A stretch of DNA of 32,962 nt from a virus. The stretch's first letter is position 1, and the number at the start of each line of letters is the position of its first letter. Shown here piece by piece: positions 1-7,776 of the stretch. The stretch spans positions 1 through 32,962 of IMG/VR virus record IMGVR_UViG_3300042914_004346. One strand, 5' to 3'. The notes below the pieces were generated by a model. The model searched no databases. It saw nothing but the letters and a program-made list of their open reading frames with translations, and was not told the origin of the DNA. A program made the translations under genes and the position numbers.

Positions 1-1215
1 GGCAGCAGTGGTGAGCACCACTGAGATTGCCGTAAGAGGGTCGCAAGCCAAATTGCCTGTCAACTCTTCAATCGAGGAGCAGATAGAATCGGGAAGGTAG
101 TCAACTAGCCTAATTGACTTCCTTTTGCTCTCAAGTTCCTGGCGCTGCATGATTGCAGTGCCAACTCCCATCGCCTCACTTTCTACTCGCCGGTCCTCTT
201 CCAGCGAATCCCAGATACGTCTAGCATCAAATGTTGCCGCATCATGGGCGCCAGCAATATCAGCGATGCCAGCCTGAATATCGCCTTCAGAAGCTGGGCT
301 TGTTTCGTGAAAATCCTGCAATGCTCTTTTGAGCCTGCTGTAGCTGACCTTGCTTAACGGCGCCGGCTTTGCTCCTGACGCAGACTTAATTGCCGCAGCA
401 ATAAAACTGCCAAGTTGATCCGCAGGCATGTCATCAACGCTACCCCCTTCTGGTACGCTACAAATAGATTCTGCCGGAATTATGCGCAATTCAATCTGCG
501 CAAGTTGTGCAGCAGCAAGAAAGCCTGCCGCCTTCTTTCTCCCCGCAGTATCATTATCAGAAATAAAGTAAACAGTCTTCACTCCGGCAGAAAGCAATCC
601 TGCATATCGCGCTCTGCATGATACTTCGTCGCGCTGATGACCGGGATGCGTTATAGCCGCAATACCATTTGCCTTTAATACGTCAACGCATTTCTCGCCT
701 TCAACCTCTATGATTGCAGCGCCAGAAGCCGAGTCAAGTGTTCCATAGAAAGGCCAAATATCCGACCCCGCTCCCGCATTCCAGCGTCCGTTAAAGAAAA
801 ATTGTGGTTGAAATGTTTTCTTCTTTTCGCCGGCAAAATCATATCGAGCAACGCGCAGATCGTCTCGATATTGATATAGCGTCAAGGTGCATTCCTGCTC
901 ATCCTTTACAGCCGGAGTTCGCGCTGGAGCAGGCGAAGGCGGGCAGGCCGGCAGGCCATGCGCGACCCCTTCCTCGTGAGCTACGAACACGGCGCCATCC
1001 CTGCTGTCGTGCCTGGACTCCCCAGTGTAGGCCCAGATCCTGTCCCAGCAGTCAGTCAGCGTGCTGCCCTTCCTCAGGCGCTCCGGAGGCCCCTGCGACT
1101 TGCCGCGATGGCAGAAAACCATCTGCCCGTCATCACGGGTGCGGCAGTCGCCGTCTTTTGTGCGCCCGCAGATCGGGCAGGGATTCTTACTGGAGGATGG
1201 CGTCCAGCGTTCCAT
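1..1215 (-). CDS. Toprim primase-helicase, 3' end beyond window
   Basis: This minus-strand gene begins with ATG at 1215 and stays open for 405 codons to the window edge, so its C-terminus is missing. The N-terminus has a zinc-binding pattern (C13, C16, C24, C35, H36) within NPCPICGRTKDGDC. A Toprim domain follows: VEGEK with the acidic residue E172, and FISDNDTAG with D220 and D222, the usual metal-binding Glu and Asp-x-Asp. The last residues visible (around LPDSICSSIEELTG) resemble the start of the DUF3987 helicase-type domain that follows Toprim in many phage and plasmid primases. It would prime, and perhaps unwind, DNA at the phage fork. It is transcribed away from all other replication genes. 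The Toprim call is firm; the helicase half is inferred from a short stretch. Confidence 0.88.
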   Translation of the reverse strand, partial: MERWTPSSSKNPCPICGRTKDGDCRTRDDGQMVFCHRGKSQGPPERLRKGSTLTDCWDRIWAYTGESRHDSRDGAVFVAHEEGVAHGLPACPPSPAPARTPAVKDEQECTLTLYQYRDDLRVARYDFAGEKKKTFQPQFFFNGRWNAGAGSDIWPFYGTLDSASGAAIIEVEGEKCVDVLKANGIAAITHPGHQRDEVSCRARYAGLLSAGVKTVYFISDNDTAGRKKAAGFLAAAQLAQIELRIIPAESICSVPEGGSVDDMPADQLGSFIAAAIKSASGAKPAPLSKVSYSRLKRALQDFHETSPASEGDIQAGIADIAGAHDAATFDARRIWDSLEEDRRVESEAMGVGTAIMQRQELESKRKSIRLVDYLPDSICSSIEELTGNLACDPLTAISVVLTTAA

Positions 1216-1254
1216 GTGGTAAACTTGCCGAGGTTGAACGTTGTTTCTTGGAAA

Positions 1255-1293
1255 GGGATCGAGCGCTTGGGGAGGTGCTCGATCCCTTTTTTT
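1255..1293 (+). terminator. Rho-independent terminator in the divergent leader
   Basis: Perfect 10-bp arms GGGATCGAGC and GCTCGATCCC enclose a 12-nt loop and are followed by seven T on the plus strand. It ends plus-strand transcripts, yet no plus-strand gene lies to its left in the window. On the minus strand the same hairpin falls in the primase leader without a U tract. A second hairpin (GCCGCC, 5-nt loop, GGCGGC; 1295-1311) follows directly. Confidence 0.65.
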
Positions 1294-1330
1294 GGCCGCC
1301 TTCTGGGCGGCGCTCCCCACTATGGCATAG

Positions 1331-1374
1331 CTTGGCAAGTGTGCCAGTTTGTGCAACTGGCACATGGCGCCAAG
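1331..1374. promoter_or_regulatory. Large dyad between divergent operons (operator candidate)
   Basis: Perfect 10-bp arms TGTGCCAGTT (1340-1349) and AACTGGCACA (1355-1364) flank 5 nt. An outer pair, CTTGGC (1331-1336) and GCCAAG (1369-1374), extends the symmetry. It has no T tract, so it is unlikely to be a terminator. A TATAGG hexamer at 1386-1391 lies just downstream, 8 nt before the first rightward gene. The position between primase and the rightward operon suits a repressor or activator site controlling both directions; no cognate regulator is identified. Confidence 0.5.
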
Positions 1375-1399
1375 GATTTAGCGCGTATAGGATGGGGCA

Positions 1400-1549
1400 A
1401 TGAGCAAAGGCATTGATTGGACAGAGCTTGAAAGGCGCGGCTTAATTGCCGCTTCTCCCGGCAGGGAAGAAGCAGTAAAGGTTACGCTTAAAAAAGTCGC
1501 TGCCAAGAAAGCCGCTCAAAACGCCCCAAGTCAAAAAGCAAATGACTGA
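1400..1549 (+). CDS. Small basic protein, first gene of rightward operon
   Basis: A 49-residue ORF beginning MSKGIDWTELERRGLI with a lysine/alanine-rich tail (VTLKKVAAKKAAQ). Not recognised. It opens the rightward operon right after the dyad region, and its stop overlaps the next start by 8 nt, the usual mark of coupled phage genes. The short N-terminal acidic/aromatic part and basic tail could bind DNA or a partner protein, but nothing specific can be claimed. Confidence 0.55.
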   Translation: MSKGIDWTELERRGLIAASPGREEAVKVTLKKVAAKKAAQNAPSQKAND

Positions 1550-1943
1550 CTCGACTCAGCAGGTTTGGGTGATTCCCGGCGATCCCAATGACCTTGCCCC
1601 GCTGCCGGCGCTGCAGCTAGGCGAAAGGCTTTTCGCTGATTACAACCGGCGGGAAAAGACGTTTGGAGATTTCTACGAGCATCTTTTTCTCAAGGCTTAC
1701 AGCACTTTCGACGAATGCCGCGCCGCTATGATCGAAGCGCGAACTGTAGCCTACGATGAAGCCCGCGCACACGCTGGCGTCCTGGCTCGCTCCATTGAGC
1801 ACATTCGCACCATCCCCACCGCTACGTTCCCCAATGTCATACGAGAAGTATCAGAAGCCCAGCAGCAAGAGCCCGAAGAAGAAAAAACCGAAGGGCAAAA
1901 AGAAGTGAAGCCCGCCCTTAGGCGCCCATCGCGGAAATCCTGA
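1542..1943 (+). CDS. Hypothetical protein, 133 aa
   Basis: Predicted mostly alpha-helical soluble protein (FGDFYEHLFLKAYSTFDECR; ARAHAGVLARSIEHIRTI) with a charged low-complexity C-terminal tail rich in Glu, Gln and Lys from about residue 104. The family is not recognised. It overlaps the preceding gene by 8 nt and shares its terminal A with the next ATG (TGATG), so it lies inside a coupled replication operon. A role in replication or recombination is guilt by association only. Confidence 0.7.
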   Translation: MTDSTQQVWVIPGDPNDLAPLPALQLGERLFADYNRREKTFGDFYEHLFLKAYSTFDECRAAMIEARTVAYDEARAHAGVLARSIEHIRTIPTATFPNVIREVSEAQQQEPEEEKTEGQKEVKPALRRPSRKS

Positions 1944-2131
1944 TGCCTGACGTAAATCCCGCCGCATTACGCGAGCGGCACCTCGCAGCCGAACGCTGGG
2001 AAAAAGTGCGAGCAGCCTATCATCTGCTTAAACGCAATGATCCCAGTACATCGAGAAAGCATGAGCGCATGGCACGCGACCATGCGCAGTCGGCCAGGAA
2101 CATTGAACATGGCATGAGAAAAGCCAAATGA
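1943..2131 (+). CDS. Small hypothetical protein, 62 aa
   Basis: Highly charged, probably helical protein with many Arg, His and Lys residues (RERHLAAERWEKVRAAYHLL; SRKHERMARDHAQSARNIEH). It has no membrane segment and no recognised family. The start overlaps the upstream stop (TGATG) and its stop overlaps the resolvase start (ATGA), so it is translated in a chain with the genes around it. Its basic helical nature would suit a nucleic-acid or protein-binding accessory factor, but this is speculation. Confidence 0.65.
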   Translation: MPDVNPAALRERHLAAERWEKVRAAYHLLKRNDPSTSRKHERMARDHAQSARNIEHGMRKAK

Positions 2132-2628
2132 ATACATCGCCCAATCTTTCAGGAAAGTCGCTGCTTGCGCTTGACCTTGGCACTACAACTGGCTGGGCAC
2201 TGCGCAGCTGGAATGGCTTGATTGTTTCAGGCAGTCAATCATTTAAGCCGCAGCGCTTTGAGGGTGGCGGAATGCGTTACCTGCGATTTGCCCGATGGCT
2301 TGAAGAAATTGCATTAGGGGAAAAGTCACGGGTGCATTTCACTCCAAGCGATCTAATTGTATTTGAGGAAGTACGCCGGCACGTTGGCGTAGACGCTGCA
2401 CACGCCTATGGTGGCTTTATGAGCCATCTTACCTCTTTTGCCGAGCTATACGCAATACCTTATGAAGGCGTGCCAGTTGGCACAATCAAGAAGCACGCTA
2501 CTGGCAAGGGCAATGCAAGTAAAGAGCTGATGATTGCAGCAATGCGTGCGCGGGGTTATTCGCCGGCCGACGATAACGAGGCTGATGCGTTGGCTCTGTT
2601 GTATTGGGCAATGGATAATAAGACTTAA
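2128..2628 (+). CDS. RuvC-like Holliday junction resolvase
   Basis: A 166-residue protein with the RNase H/RuvC fold signature. Strand 1 reads LLALDLGTTTGWAL with catalytic Asp16. A second acidic motif, LIVFEEV, contains Glu80-Glu81. The GKGNASKELM segment (126-135) matches the lysine-rich helix of phage RuvC-like enzymes, and the C-terminal DDNEADALALL (148-158) supplies the last acidic residues. Phage members cleave Holliday junctions or branched DNA before packaging. Length fits the family. It overlaps the 62-aa gene by 4 nt and stands two genes from an SF2 helicase, consistent with a recombination and branch-processing role. Confidence 0.85.
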   Translation: MNTSPNLSGKSLLALDLGTTTGWALRSWNGLIVSGSQSFKPQRFEGGGMRYLRFARWLEEIALGEKSRVHFTPSDLIVFEEVRRHVGVDAAHAYGGFMSHLTSFAELYAIPYEGVPVGTIKKHATGKGNASKELMIAAMRARGYSPADDNEADALALLYWAMDNKT

Positions 2629-2670
2629 TTTTCTACACTTTCTCGTTTCGCCTCGATTCTACCTGCAGCC

Positions 2671-2982
2671 ATGACCAATCCACGCCTTAGCTTCGGTGAG
2701 ATGGTCGTCACAGGGGAACTTGCTCGAGGCGTACACCCGGCAGATGATCTGGGCCTGTCGATGGCACTGGCCCTGGGGCAGCCCGATCCCCCCTCCCCGC
2801 CGTTTGCCGTCGTGCCGGTGCTGCTGGACGGGCATGAGATCGGTCGGCTGCATAGCATCAGGTACGTCTGGGGCGGCAGCGTTTACGAGTTTCGTTCGAT
2901 GAGCGGAAAAACAAACTTTTGCTGCTCAAGCAGCAACGCAGCATTGCTCGCCCTTCAAGACATGCTAGGATTAACGAGTTGA
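2671..2982 (+). CDS. Hypothetical protein, 103 aa
   Basis: Begins with ATG 42 nt after the resolvase stop, the first real gap in the operon. The protein has a Pro-rich middle (QPDPPSPPFAVVPVLLDG) and ends with a Cys-Cys-Ser stretch near residue 85. No family recognised. The sequence around 2629-2670 has no clear promoter. Several antisense ORFs cross this region but have arginine- and serine-rich compositions typical of shadows. Confidence 0.6.
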   Translation: MTNPRLSFGEMVVTGELARGVHPADDLGLSMALALGQPDPPSPPFAVVPVLLDGHEIGRLHSIRYVWGGSVYEFRSMSGKTNFCCSSSNAALLALQDMLGLTS

Positions 2983-2997
2983 CCTTCAACGCTCACC

Positions 2998-3354
2998 ATG
3001 CAAACTCCCCTCCCTAACCCCGCCGAGCAGCTTGCCGCTCGCCTGCTGTATCTGACGCAGCAGGAAAAGATAATTGAAAAGGAAAAGAAAGAAGTCAAGG
3101 AAGCGCTTGAAGAGCTGCACAGCTCCGATCAGGTTGCCACAAAAACAGACGTTGATGTACTGTATTCTGATGGCACGTTCCATAAAGTCAGGCTTCAGCG
3201 CGTTCCCACTGGAACCTATTTTAAGGTAGAAGATGACTTTAGGGACGAATTTTCGCAAGAGTCGCATCGAATGCAAGCCAAGTATTTGAAAGCCGGCAAA
3301 GCGAAAATGGCAGACAAGGCTTGTACCTGGCGTGCGCAAGAGGTGAAGTCGTAA
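2998..3354 (+). CDS. Hypothetical coiled-coil protein, 118 aa
   Basis: Residues about 10-42 form a predicted coiled coil or long helix rich in Glu, Lys and Leu (EKIIEKEKKEVKEALEELH), followed by a small beta-rich part (VDVLYSDGTFHKVRLQRV). This layout recalls small phage recombination accessory proteins, including Gam-like nuclease inhibitors, but no diagnostic motif is visible, so I leave it unnamed. Its stop shares one base with the next ATG (TAATG). Confidence 0.65.
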   Translation: MQTPLPNPAEQLAARLLYLTQQEKIIEKEKKEVKEALEELHSSDQVATKTDVDVLYSDGTFHKVRLQRVPTGTYFKVEDDFRDEFSQESHRMQAKYLKAGKAKMADKACTWRAQEVKS

Positions 3355-3458
3355 TGATTGCAATTCTTTTCGCGGCTGCTGAATCTGTAGCGCTTGTCAT
3401 CATTGTTTTTGCCTTGCTCACGCTGACCATGATTATTCTAAGCGCTTTAACAAGCTGA
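3354..3458 (+). CDS. Single-pass membrane microprotein, 34 aa
   Basis: A 34-residue ORF, MIAILFAAAESVALVIIVFA and on, consisting almost wholly of one hydrophobic helix. It shares one base with the stop of the gene before (TAATG) and one with the start of the helicase after it (TGATG), so it looks translationally coupled on both sides. That tiling argues it is a real gene. It probably sits in the host inner membrane. Function unknown; it is rather short for a holin. Confidence 0.6.
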   Translation: MIAILFAAAESVALVIIVFALLTLTMIILSALTS

Positions 3459-4858
3459 TGTTTGACCTTAGAGACTATCAACAAAGTCTCTGTCATCAAA
3501 CAGTCGAGCACATGAACGAGGGGGGCGCACCATGCTTGGTCTCCCCCACCGGAAGCGGCAAGACCGTCATGCTGGCAGAAATTACACGCCTCTATCGAGA
3601 ATGGGGCTATCAAGTGATGCTTGCTGCGCATCGCAACGAAATCATTAAGCAGCTTGCAGCATCATGCAGCAAGCATTGCGAGGAGCCCGTGGGATTTTAT
3701 ACGGCAGATCGCACTACAGAAGATCGTGGCATTATGGTAACGATGATGCCAACACTCGCCCGCAGGCGTGAAGCCGTCTCCACGTTTCGCAATCGAGTGT
3801 TTTTATTGGATGAAGGGCATCATATACAAGCGAAGACATATCAAGAAATTATACGGGAGATACAACCTGCTTTTTTTGCTGCTGCCAGCGCTACTCCCAT
3901 CACTCCCACGGGCGCCGGTCTGGGAAAGTTTGGAATAACCAAGCTAATTTTAGGTCCGCAGCCTAAACAGTTGATGGATGAAGGATCGCTATGCAAATAC
4001 AAAATGTTTGGCGGCGATGATGCCGTAGTTGATACTGCTGGCGTTCCCACTGTTGGGGGAGATTTCAAGAAAGACGTAATCGAAGAGCGTATTGTCAACG
4101 TGCAGGGAGATTTTATCCGCGATCTATTGCATTTCAATCCCGATCTGCACCCTACAATCTCTGTGACAATCAGCATTGAGCATGCGCATATTTTAGCAAA
4201 GGAATACAGTGATCGTGGCATCAGCGCTGAAGTCGTGATTGGAAAAACATCACAGCGCGATCGAGACTATGCTTTTGAGCGCTTCACTGCCGGCGACCTG
4301 AAGGTTATCGTGTCTGTCGCATTGATTGACGAAGGGCTTGACCTGCCCGCCGCAACATGCCTGCAGCTTATACGCCCTACGCGATCATTGCGCTTATGGA
4401 AACAACTTATTGGGCGGGTATTGCGCACTGACCCCAACAATCCCGACAAGGTAGCGCTGATCATTGATCACGGCAACTGCTGGCAAAATCTACCGCTTCC
4501 CCATGAACCAATCGACTGGACATTGGAAGGGAAGGTTAAATTCAAAAAGAGCAGGTTACAGCTAAATAAAGACAAGGAAGTAATTGAAGTACCGAAAAAG
4601 CAACAAGCGTTAGTTGCGCAAGGTGATCGCCGGCAGCTCAAGGAGCTATCAATCGAGGATCTCTATATGCAGCGCATACAGAAACGTGTTAAGGCCGCTA
4701 AGAAGAATTTGTATTTAGTTGAAGCTAAAGGTTTTTCGCCTTCAATCTTGTGGCCCTGGGCGAAGAGCCCTGAGGGCCTGACGGCTGATCAGCAACGGCG
4801 CATCGAGCGGGCGCTAGGACTGCCGCTCGGCTACTGCGCCACAGCAAGCAGCTTTTAG
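3458..4858 (+). CDS. SF2 DEAD/DEAH-type helicase
   Basis: A 466-residue superfamily 2 helicase. An N-terminal Q-like segment (FDLRDYQQSL) is followed by Walker A SPTGSGKT (29-36), the Walker B/DEAH-type box DEGH (118-121) and motif III SAT (144-146). The second RecA-like domain has motif V-like VSVALIDEGLDLP and motif VI QLIGRVLR (316-323) with the arginine finger. This layout matches phage UvsW/RecG-style branch-migration or replication helicases. The C-terminal 80 residues are basic and may bind DNA. It closes the 1400-4858 operon, and a promoter cassette for the next block begins 2 nt after its stop. Confidence 0.88.
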   Translation: MFDLRDYQQSLCHQTVEHMNEGGAPCLVSPTGSGKTVMLAEITRLYREWGYQVMLAAHRNEIIKQLAASCSKHCEEPVGFYTADRTTEDRGIMVTMMPTLARRREAVSTFRNRVFLLDEGHHIQAKTYQEIIREIQPAFFAAASATPITPTGAGLGKFGITKLILGPQPKQLMDEGSLCKYKMFGGDDAVVDTAGVPTVGGDFKKDVIEERIVNVQGDFIRDLLHFNPDLHPTISVTISIEHAHILAKEYSDRGISAEVVIGKTSQRDRDYAFERFTAGDLKVIVSVALIDEGLDLPAATCLQLIRPTRSLRLWKQLIGRVLRTDPNNPDKVALIIDHGNCWQNLPLPHEPIDWTLEGKVKFKKSRLQLNKDKEVIEVPKKQQALVAQGDRRQLKELSIEDLYMQRIQKRVKAAKKNLYLVEAKGFSPSILWPWAKSPEGLTADQQRRIERALGLPLGYCATASSF

Positions 4859-4859
4859 T

Positions 4860-4919
4860 GTTACAAAATGTTAAGAAAACAAAGCACGGCGTTGCAGTGC
4901 CTCTTCCATCGTCCATAAT
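4860..4919 (+). promoter_or_regulatory. Promoter cassette copy 1 (HLR1-like box, -10)
   Basis: The box GTTACAAAATGTTAAG (4860-4875) lies 38 nt upstream of a -10-like CATAAT (4914-4919). It is the copy closest to the cyanobacterial HLR1 (RpaB) pattern of two GTTACA-like half sites separated by 2 nt. Transcription would start near 4926, which excludes the upstream ATG at 4919 and favours the start at 4943. Confidence 0.5.
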
Positions 4920-4942
4920 TGCATTGTTCAACTCATTCCGAC

Positions 4943-5257
4943 ATGTTCAACCCATTCCGACTACTGTTCGGTCCCGTCCAAAGCGATGCCAAATCAGCAC
5001 GCGGGGGACACCTTATCAGGTTTATCCATATTGACGGAAATGTCTATTCTCCTAGCATTTGCTCACCTACAGGAGTGGAGTTCTTCACTGAAGACGACAG
5101 CACTATGCGTCCATGCCTAGAAGGCCACATTGCGCCTAATGGCGTGACGGTGTTGCAAATTGCCATTGCGCTGGCCATAGCCAATGGCATAATCACCATT
5201 GGCGGACAGCCTGGCTCTAGCGAGCGCCGCACGAGAAGCGCGATCGGACTAAACTGA
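4943..5257 (+). CDS. Hypothetical protein, 104 aa
   Basis: Start chosen at 4943 because an upstream in-frame ATG at 4919 overlaps the -10 hexamer. The protein begins MFNPFRLLFGPVQSDAKSAR. A C-terminal hydrophobic stretch (VTVLQIAIALAIANGIITIG) could be a membrane helix or buried core. Family not recognised. It is the first gene after promoter cassette copy 1 and shares one base with the next start (TGATG). Confidence 0.6.
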   Translation: MFNPFRLLFGPVQSDAKSARGGHLIRFIHIDGNVYSPSICSPTGVEFFTEDDSTMRPCLEGHIAPNGVTVLQIAIALAIANGIITIGGQPGSSERRTRSAIGLN

Positions 5258-5490
5258 TGCAACGCTACAATCTATGGGTTGTCAATTCCGAACGGGCGCT
5301 AGCTATTTGCTGGGGCTCCCAATCTGAGATGAATGACCTCGCCTTGCTCGCCTGCATCGAAGAGAATGTTTACATTCTCCCTGACGGCGAGGAGCCGCAA
5401 GGCTATTGTCATCGGCTGCAATCCATGCCCCTCTGGACTAGGGTGGCTCCAGCCAAATGCGACAACCATTCCATTACGCCAATCCCATGA
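5257..5490 (+). CDS. Small hypothetical protein, 77 aa
   Basis: A 77-residue protein beginning MQRYNLWVVNSERALAI, with a compact central part containing Cys19 and Cys33. It ends in a Pro/Ile tail. Unrecognised. The TGATG at 5255-5259 joins it to the preceding gene, and its stop overlaps the next start by 4 nt (ATGA at 5487), so the three form one coupled unit. Confidence 0.6.
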   Translation: MQRYNLWVVNSERALAICWGSQSEMNDLALLACIEENVYILPDGEEPQGYCHRLQSMPLWTRVAPAKCDNHSITPIP

Positions 5491-5828
5491 ACGAGCAACG
5501 CCTTCTTTCAGTTTTTGGAGAGCAGTTGGATGTTTTGAGCAATCGGGTCCGCCTGCTGAGCATGCGCGTAGAAGCGCTGAGCAGGCGCGTAGAAGCGCTG
5601 GAGCCACCACAGGCCCTGCCAAAGCAGTCGCCTACGCTGGTGGATCTCTTAGCGGGCATAATCGAAAAATGGCGCATTGATGACCCGAACGGTTTTGCGC
5701 AACACCGTTCGCGTCATTTAATCTGCGAAATGGCAGCGTGGCTGCGCGAAAACGACTCTAGGCTCAATATGGGCGGAGACGCTGCCGAGGTTGCCGAGCT
5801 GCTCGAACGTGAGGCCAGCCGCCGATGA
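5487..5828 (+). CDS. Hypothetical protein with N-terminal coiled coil, 113 aa
   Basis: The start at 5487 (ATGA overlap) is preferred over an in-frame ATG at 5457, which would overlap the previous gene more. Residues 4-40 form an amphipathic coiled coil with two near-identical RVEALSRRVEAL-type heptads. These are encoded by a short direct repeat (GCGTAGAAGCGCTG at 5566 and 5587). A globular helical part follows. Likely a self-associating soluble protein; function unknown. Confidence 0.6.
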   Translation: MNEQRLLSVFGEQLDVLSNRVRLLSMRVEALSRRVEALEPPQALPKQSPTLVDLLAGIIEKWRIDDPNGFAQHRSRHLICEMAAWLRENDSRLNMGGDAAEVAELLEREASRR

Positions 5829-5946
5829 TGCCATCACGCTATCTGATCGGCGGGCTATTCCTGGCCCTCGCCGCTTCAACTTCTAGCCTTTCTTTTTCTG
5901 TTCCATTTTTGATCATTGGTATTTTTGCTGTAATTCCATGGAAACT

Positions 5947-5950
<4 letters not shown>
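5825..5950 (+). CDS. Membrane microprotein, 41 aa
   Basis: Frame beginning MMPSRYLIGGLFLALAAS and ending in IPWKL. Two hydrophobic stretches (residues about 7-20 and 26-38) suggest a small hairpin membrane protein. It overlaps the gene before by 4 nt and the gene after by 4 nt (ATGA at 5947), which supports its being real. A holin-like or membrane-signalling role is possible but unsupported; no endolysin is nearby. Confidence 0.5.
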
Positions 5951-6576
<626 letters not shown>

Positions 6577-6587
6577 CCCCCTGGCCC

Positions 6588-6606
6588 GCCGCGAGCTGAT
6601 CGCGGC
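6588..6606 (+). promoter_or_regulatory. Leader hairpin family 2, copy A
   Basis: Arms GCCGCGA and TCGCGGC with loop GCTGA, 11 nt after the previous stop and 25 nt before the ATG at 6632. Two other copies (7732, 7996) share the arms and spacing. It probably forms in the mRNA leader and may act in translation initiation or transcript stability. Confidence 0.6.
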
Positions 6607-6631
6607 CACCCATCCCACTTTATTCAATTCC

Positions 6632-6910
6632 ATGGAACTAAAATTTGATAGCCTTCCTGACTACGATGGGCTCAAGTCAGCCTTCGGTGGTGTAGATTTT
6701 CCGCTTAGCATTGAAATTACTCAGGAGGGTGGCTACTACGAATTGATCGACTGCCATACTCTCAGCGATTTGTATGATTTTCTCATACACGATGATTTAG
6801 GTGTCGTCGCATCTGAGCCTTTCATTATTGACTACGAGTCGGCGGATTTCCTGCCTGAGGATACCTGGGAGACGCATCCCAGCCTAACCGTCAATGAGCG
6901 CAATCGATGA
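6632..6910 (+). CDS. Acidic hypothetical protein, 92 aa
   Basis: The ATG at 6632 is chosen over an upstream TTG at 6569 because the extra 21 codons coincide with the conserved leader hairpin, and the context ATTCAATTCC-ATG matches other starts here. The protein is acidic, with SLPDYDGLKSAF, a YYELIDCHTLSDLYDFLIHD stretch and a Glu/Asp-rich C-terminus. Small acidic phage proteins often mimic DNA or inhibit host enzymes, but no family was recognised. It overlaps the HNH-like gene by 4 nt (ATGA). Confidence 0.65.
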   Translation: MELKFDSLPDYDGLKSAFGGVDFPLSIEITQEGGYYELIDCHTLSDLYDFLIHDDLGVVASEPFIIDYESADFLPEDTWETHPSLTVNERNR

Positions 6911-7392
6911 CTGCTTTACCATCAATCGAGCTATTGCGCTCACTGTTTCACTATAACTCCTTGGCGGGAACGATCTCCTACCTGCACGATCGAGGCCCCA
7001 GGAGGGCAGGGGAACCGGCAGGGGGGCAGCATCAAGGAAAGCCCACGATTCACGTTGAAGGGCGGCGCTACGGTGCTGCTGCCGTGGCCTGGGCGCTGCA
7101 GCATGGCGCCGATCCCAGCCCGCAGCATGTTGCTTGCCTTGACGGCAATCCGCAAAACCTTGCGCTATCCAATCTTGCCCTATCTGACATTCCGCCAAAT
7201 TACAGGCGCCTTCCGTCTCGCGGCAAGACAATGAGAAGAATGGGCGATTACGCCAGACATATTAAATGGAGTCGCACTTTGGGTGCATTTACTGCTAAAT
7301 ACGATGGAGAGGTGATCGGAGAATTTACTACGAAGCGCAGAGCGTTAGAAGCGCTTAGGGCTATTTACATTCAAAATAGAGACTGTGCCTAG
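6907..7392 (+). CDS. HNH/AP2-type homing endonuclease, probably inactive
   Basis: A 161-residue protein with the layout of phage HNH-AP2 proteins. The N-terminus LLRSLFHYNSLAGTISYL matches the usual start, and HVEGRRYGAAAVAWALQHG matches the strand and helix before the active site. The HNH segment, normally V-D-H-I-N-G-D-P, here reads V75-A-C-L-D-G-N-P82: the metal-binding Asp-His is replaced by Ala76-Cys77 and the middle Asn region is changed, while N89-L90 is kept. Residues about 114-155 (KWSRTLGAFTAKYDGEVIGE) look like an AP2 DNA-binding domain. It likely binds DNA without cutting and may be a domesticated regulator. It overlaps the gene before by 4 nt. Confidence 0.7.
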   Translation: MTALPSIELLRSLFHYNSLAGTISYLHDRGPRRAGEPAGGQHQGKPTIHVEGRRYGAAAVAWALQHGADPSPQHVACLDGNPQNLALSNLALSDIPPNYRRLPSRGKTMRRMGDYARHIKWSRTLGAFTAKYDGEVIGEFTTKRRALEALRAIYIQNRDCA

Positions 7393-7660
7393 TCTGGTAT
7401 CCATTGATCTTCGCCCCCGCGATTGCCGTATGCGGCGATTAGAATTTAAGCGCGTGGGCTTATTCACTATATTCTATTCAGAGTTTAGATGGTATCAGAA
7501 AATCTCTGTTCGCTTAGCATACAGGGCGGATGCAGAAGGGCAAGAAACTGTGCAATTCAAAGGGAAAATGATGGTCAGGATATTCGACGAGTCCGCGCCA
7601 TTGAGAACTGCCCCCAGGGGTCTGTCGTTTGCGGAATTTATCAATCAATCGGCATTGTGA
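7385..7660 (+). CDS. Hypothetical protein, up to 91 aa
   Basis: The longest form starts at GTG 7385, overlapping the previous stop by 8 nt; an ATG at 7430 gives a 76-residue form and cannot be excluded, since neither has a clear ribosome site. The protein contains an aromatic beta-like core (RVGLFTIFYSEFRWYQKISV) and is basic overall. Unrecognised. Its stop codon lies inside promoter cassette copy 2. Confidence 0.5.
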   Translation: MPSLVSIDLRPRDCRMRRLEFKRVGLFTIFYSEFRWYQKISVRLAYRADAEGQETVQFKGKMMVRIFDESAPLRTAPRGLSFAEFINQSAL

Positions 7661-7718
7661 CAAAATGTTAAGGCTTCAAGGCTTTAGCGCTGCAGCGCTG
7701 GGCTTTTAGGACTATTGT
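7657..7718 (+). promoter_or_regulatory. Promoter cassette copy 2
   Basis: The box GTGACAAAATGTTAAG (7657-7672) includes the preceding stop codon. A perfect palindrome AGCGCTGCAGCGCT (7686-7699) sits between it and a -10 TATTGT (7713-7718), 40 nt from the box. The palindrome is followed by GGGCTTTT and may act as a weak terminator or an operator. Confidence 0.5.
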
Positions 7719-7731
7719 TGCGTCACGGCCC

Positions 7732-7750
7732 GCCGCGAGCCGATCGCGGC
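7732..7750 (+). promoter_or_regulatory. Leader hairpin family 2, copy B
   Basis: Arms GCCGCGA and TCGCGGC with loop GCCGA, 26 nt before the ATG at 7777. It lies 13 nt after the -10 of cassette copy 2, so it would be near the very 5' end of the mRNA. Flanks CACGGCCC and CATTGCCATCACCA are shared with copy C. Confidence 0.65.
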
Positions 7751-7776
7751 AACTGTCCCCATTGCCATCACCATCA

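Noticed and set aside
415-1416. Plus-strand ORFs opposite the primase gene
   Set aside because: They are arginine-, serine- and cysteine-rich shadows of the minus-strand Toprim protein, which has recognisable motifs across the whole interval.
5333-5680. 115-aa plus-strand ORF overlapping 5257-5490 and 5487-5828
   Set aside because: It is in the third frame across two genes that are coupled by an ATGA overlap and has the Ser/Arg/Ala composition of a shadow.
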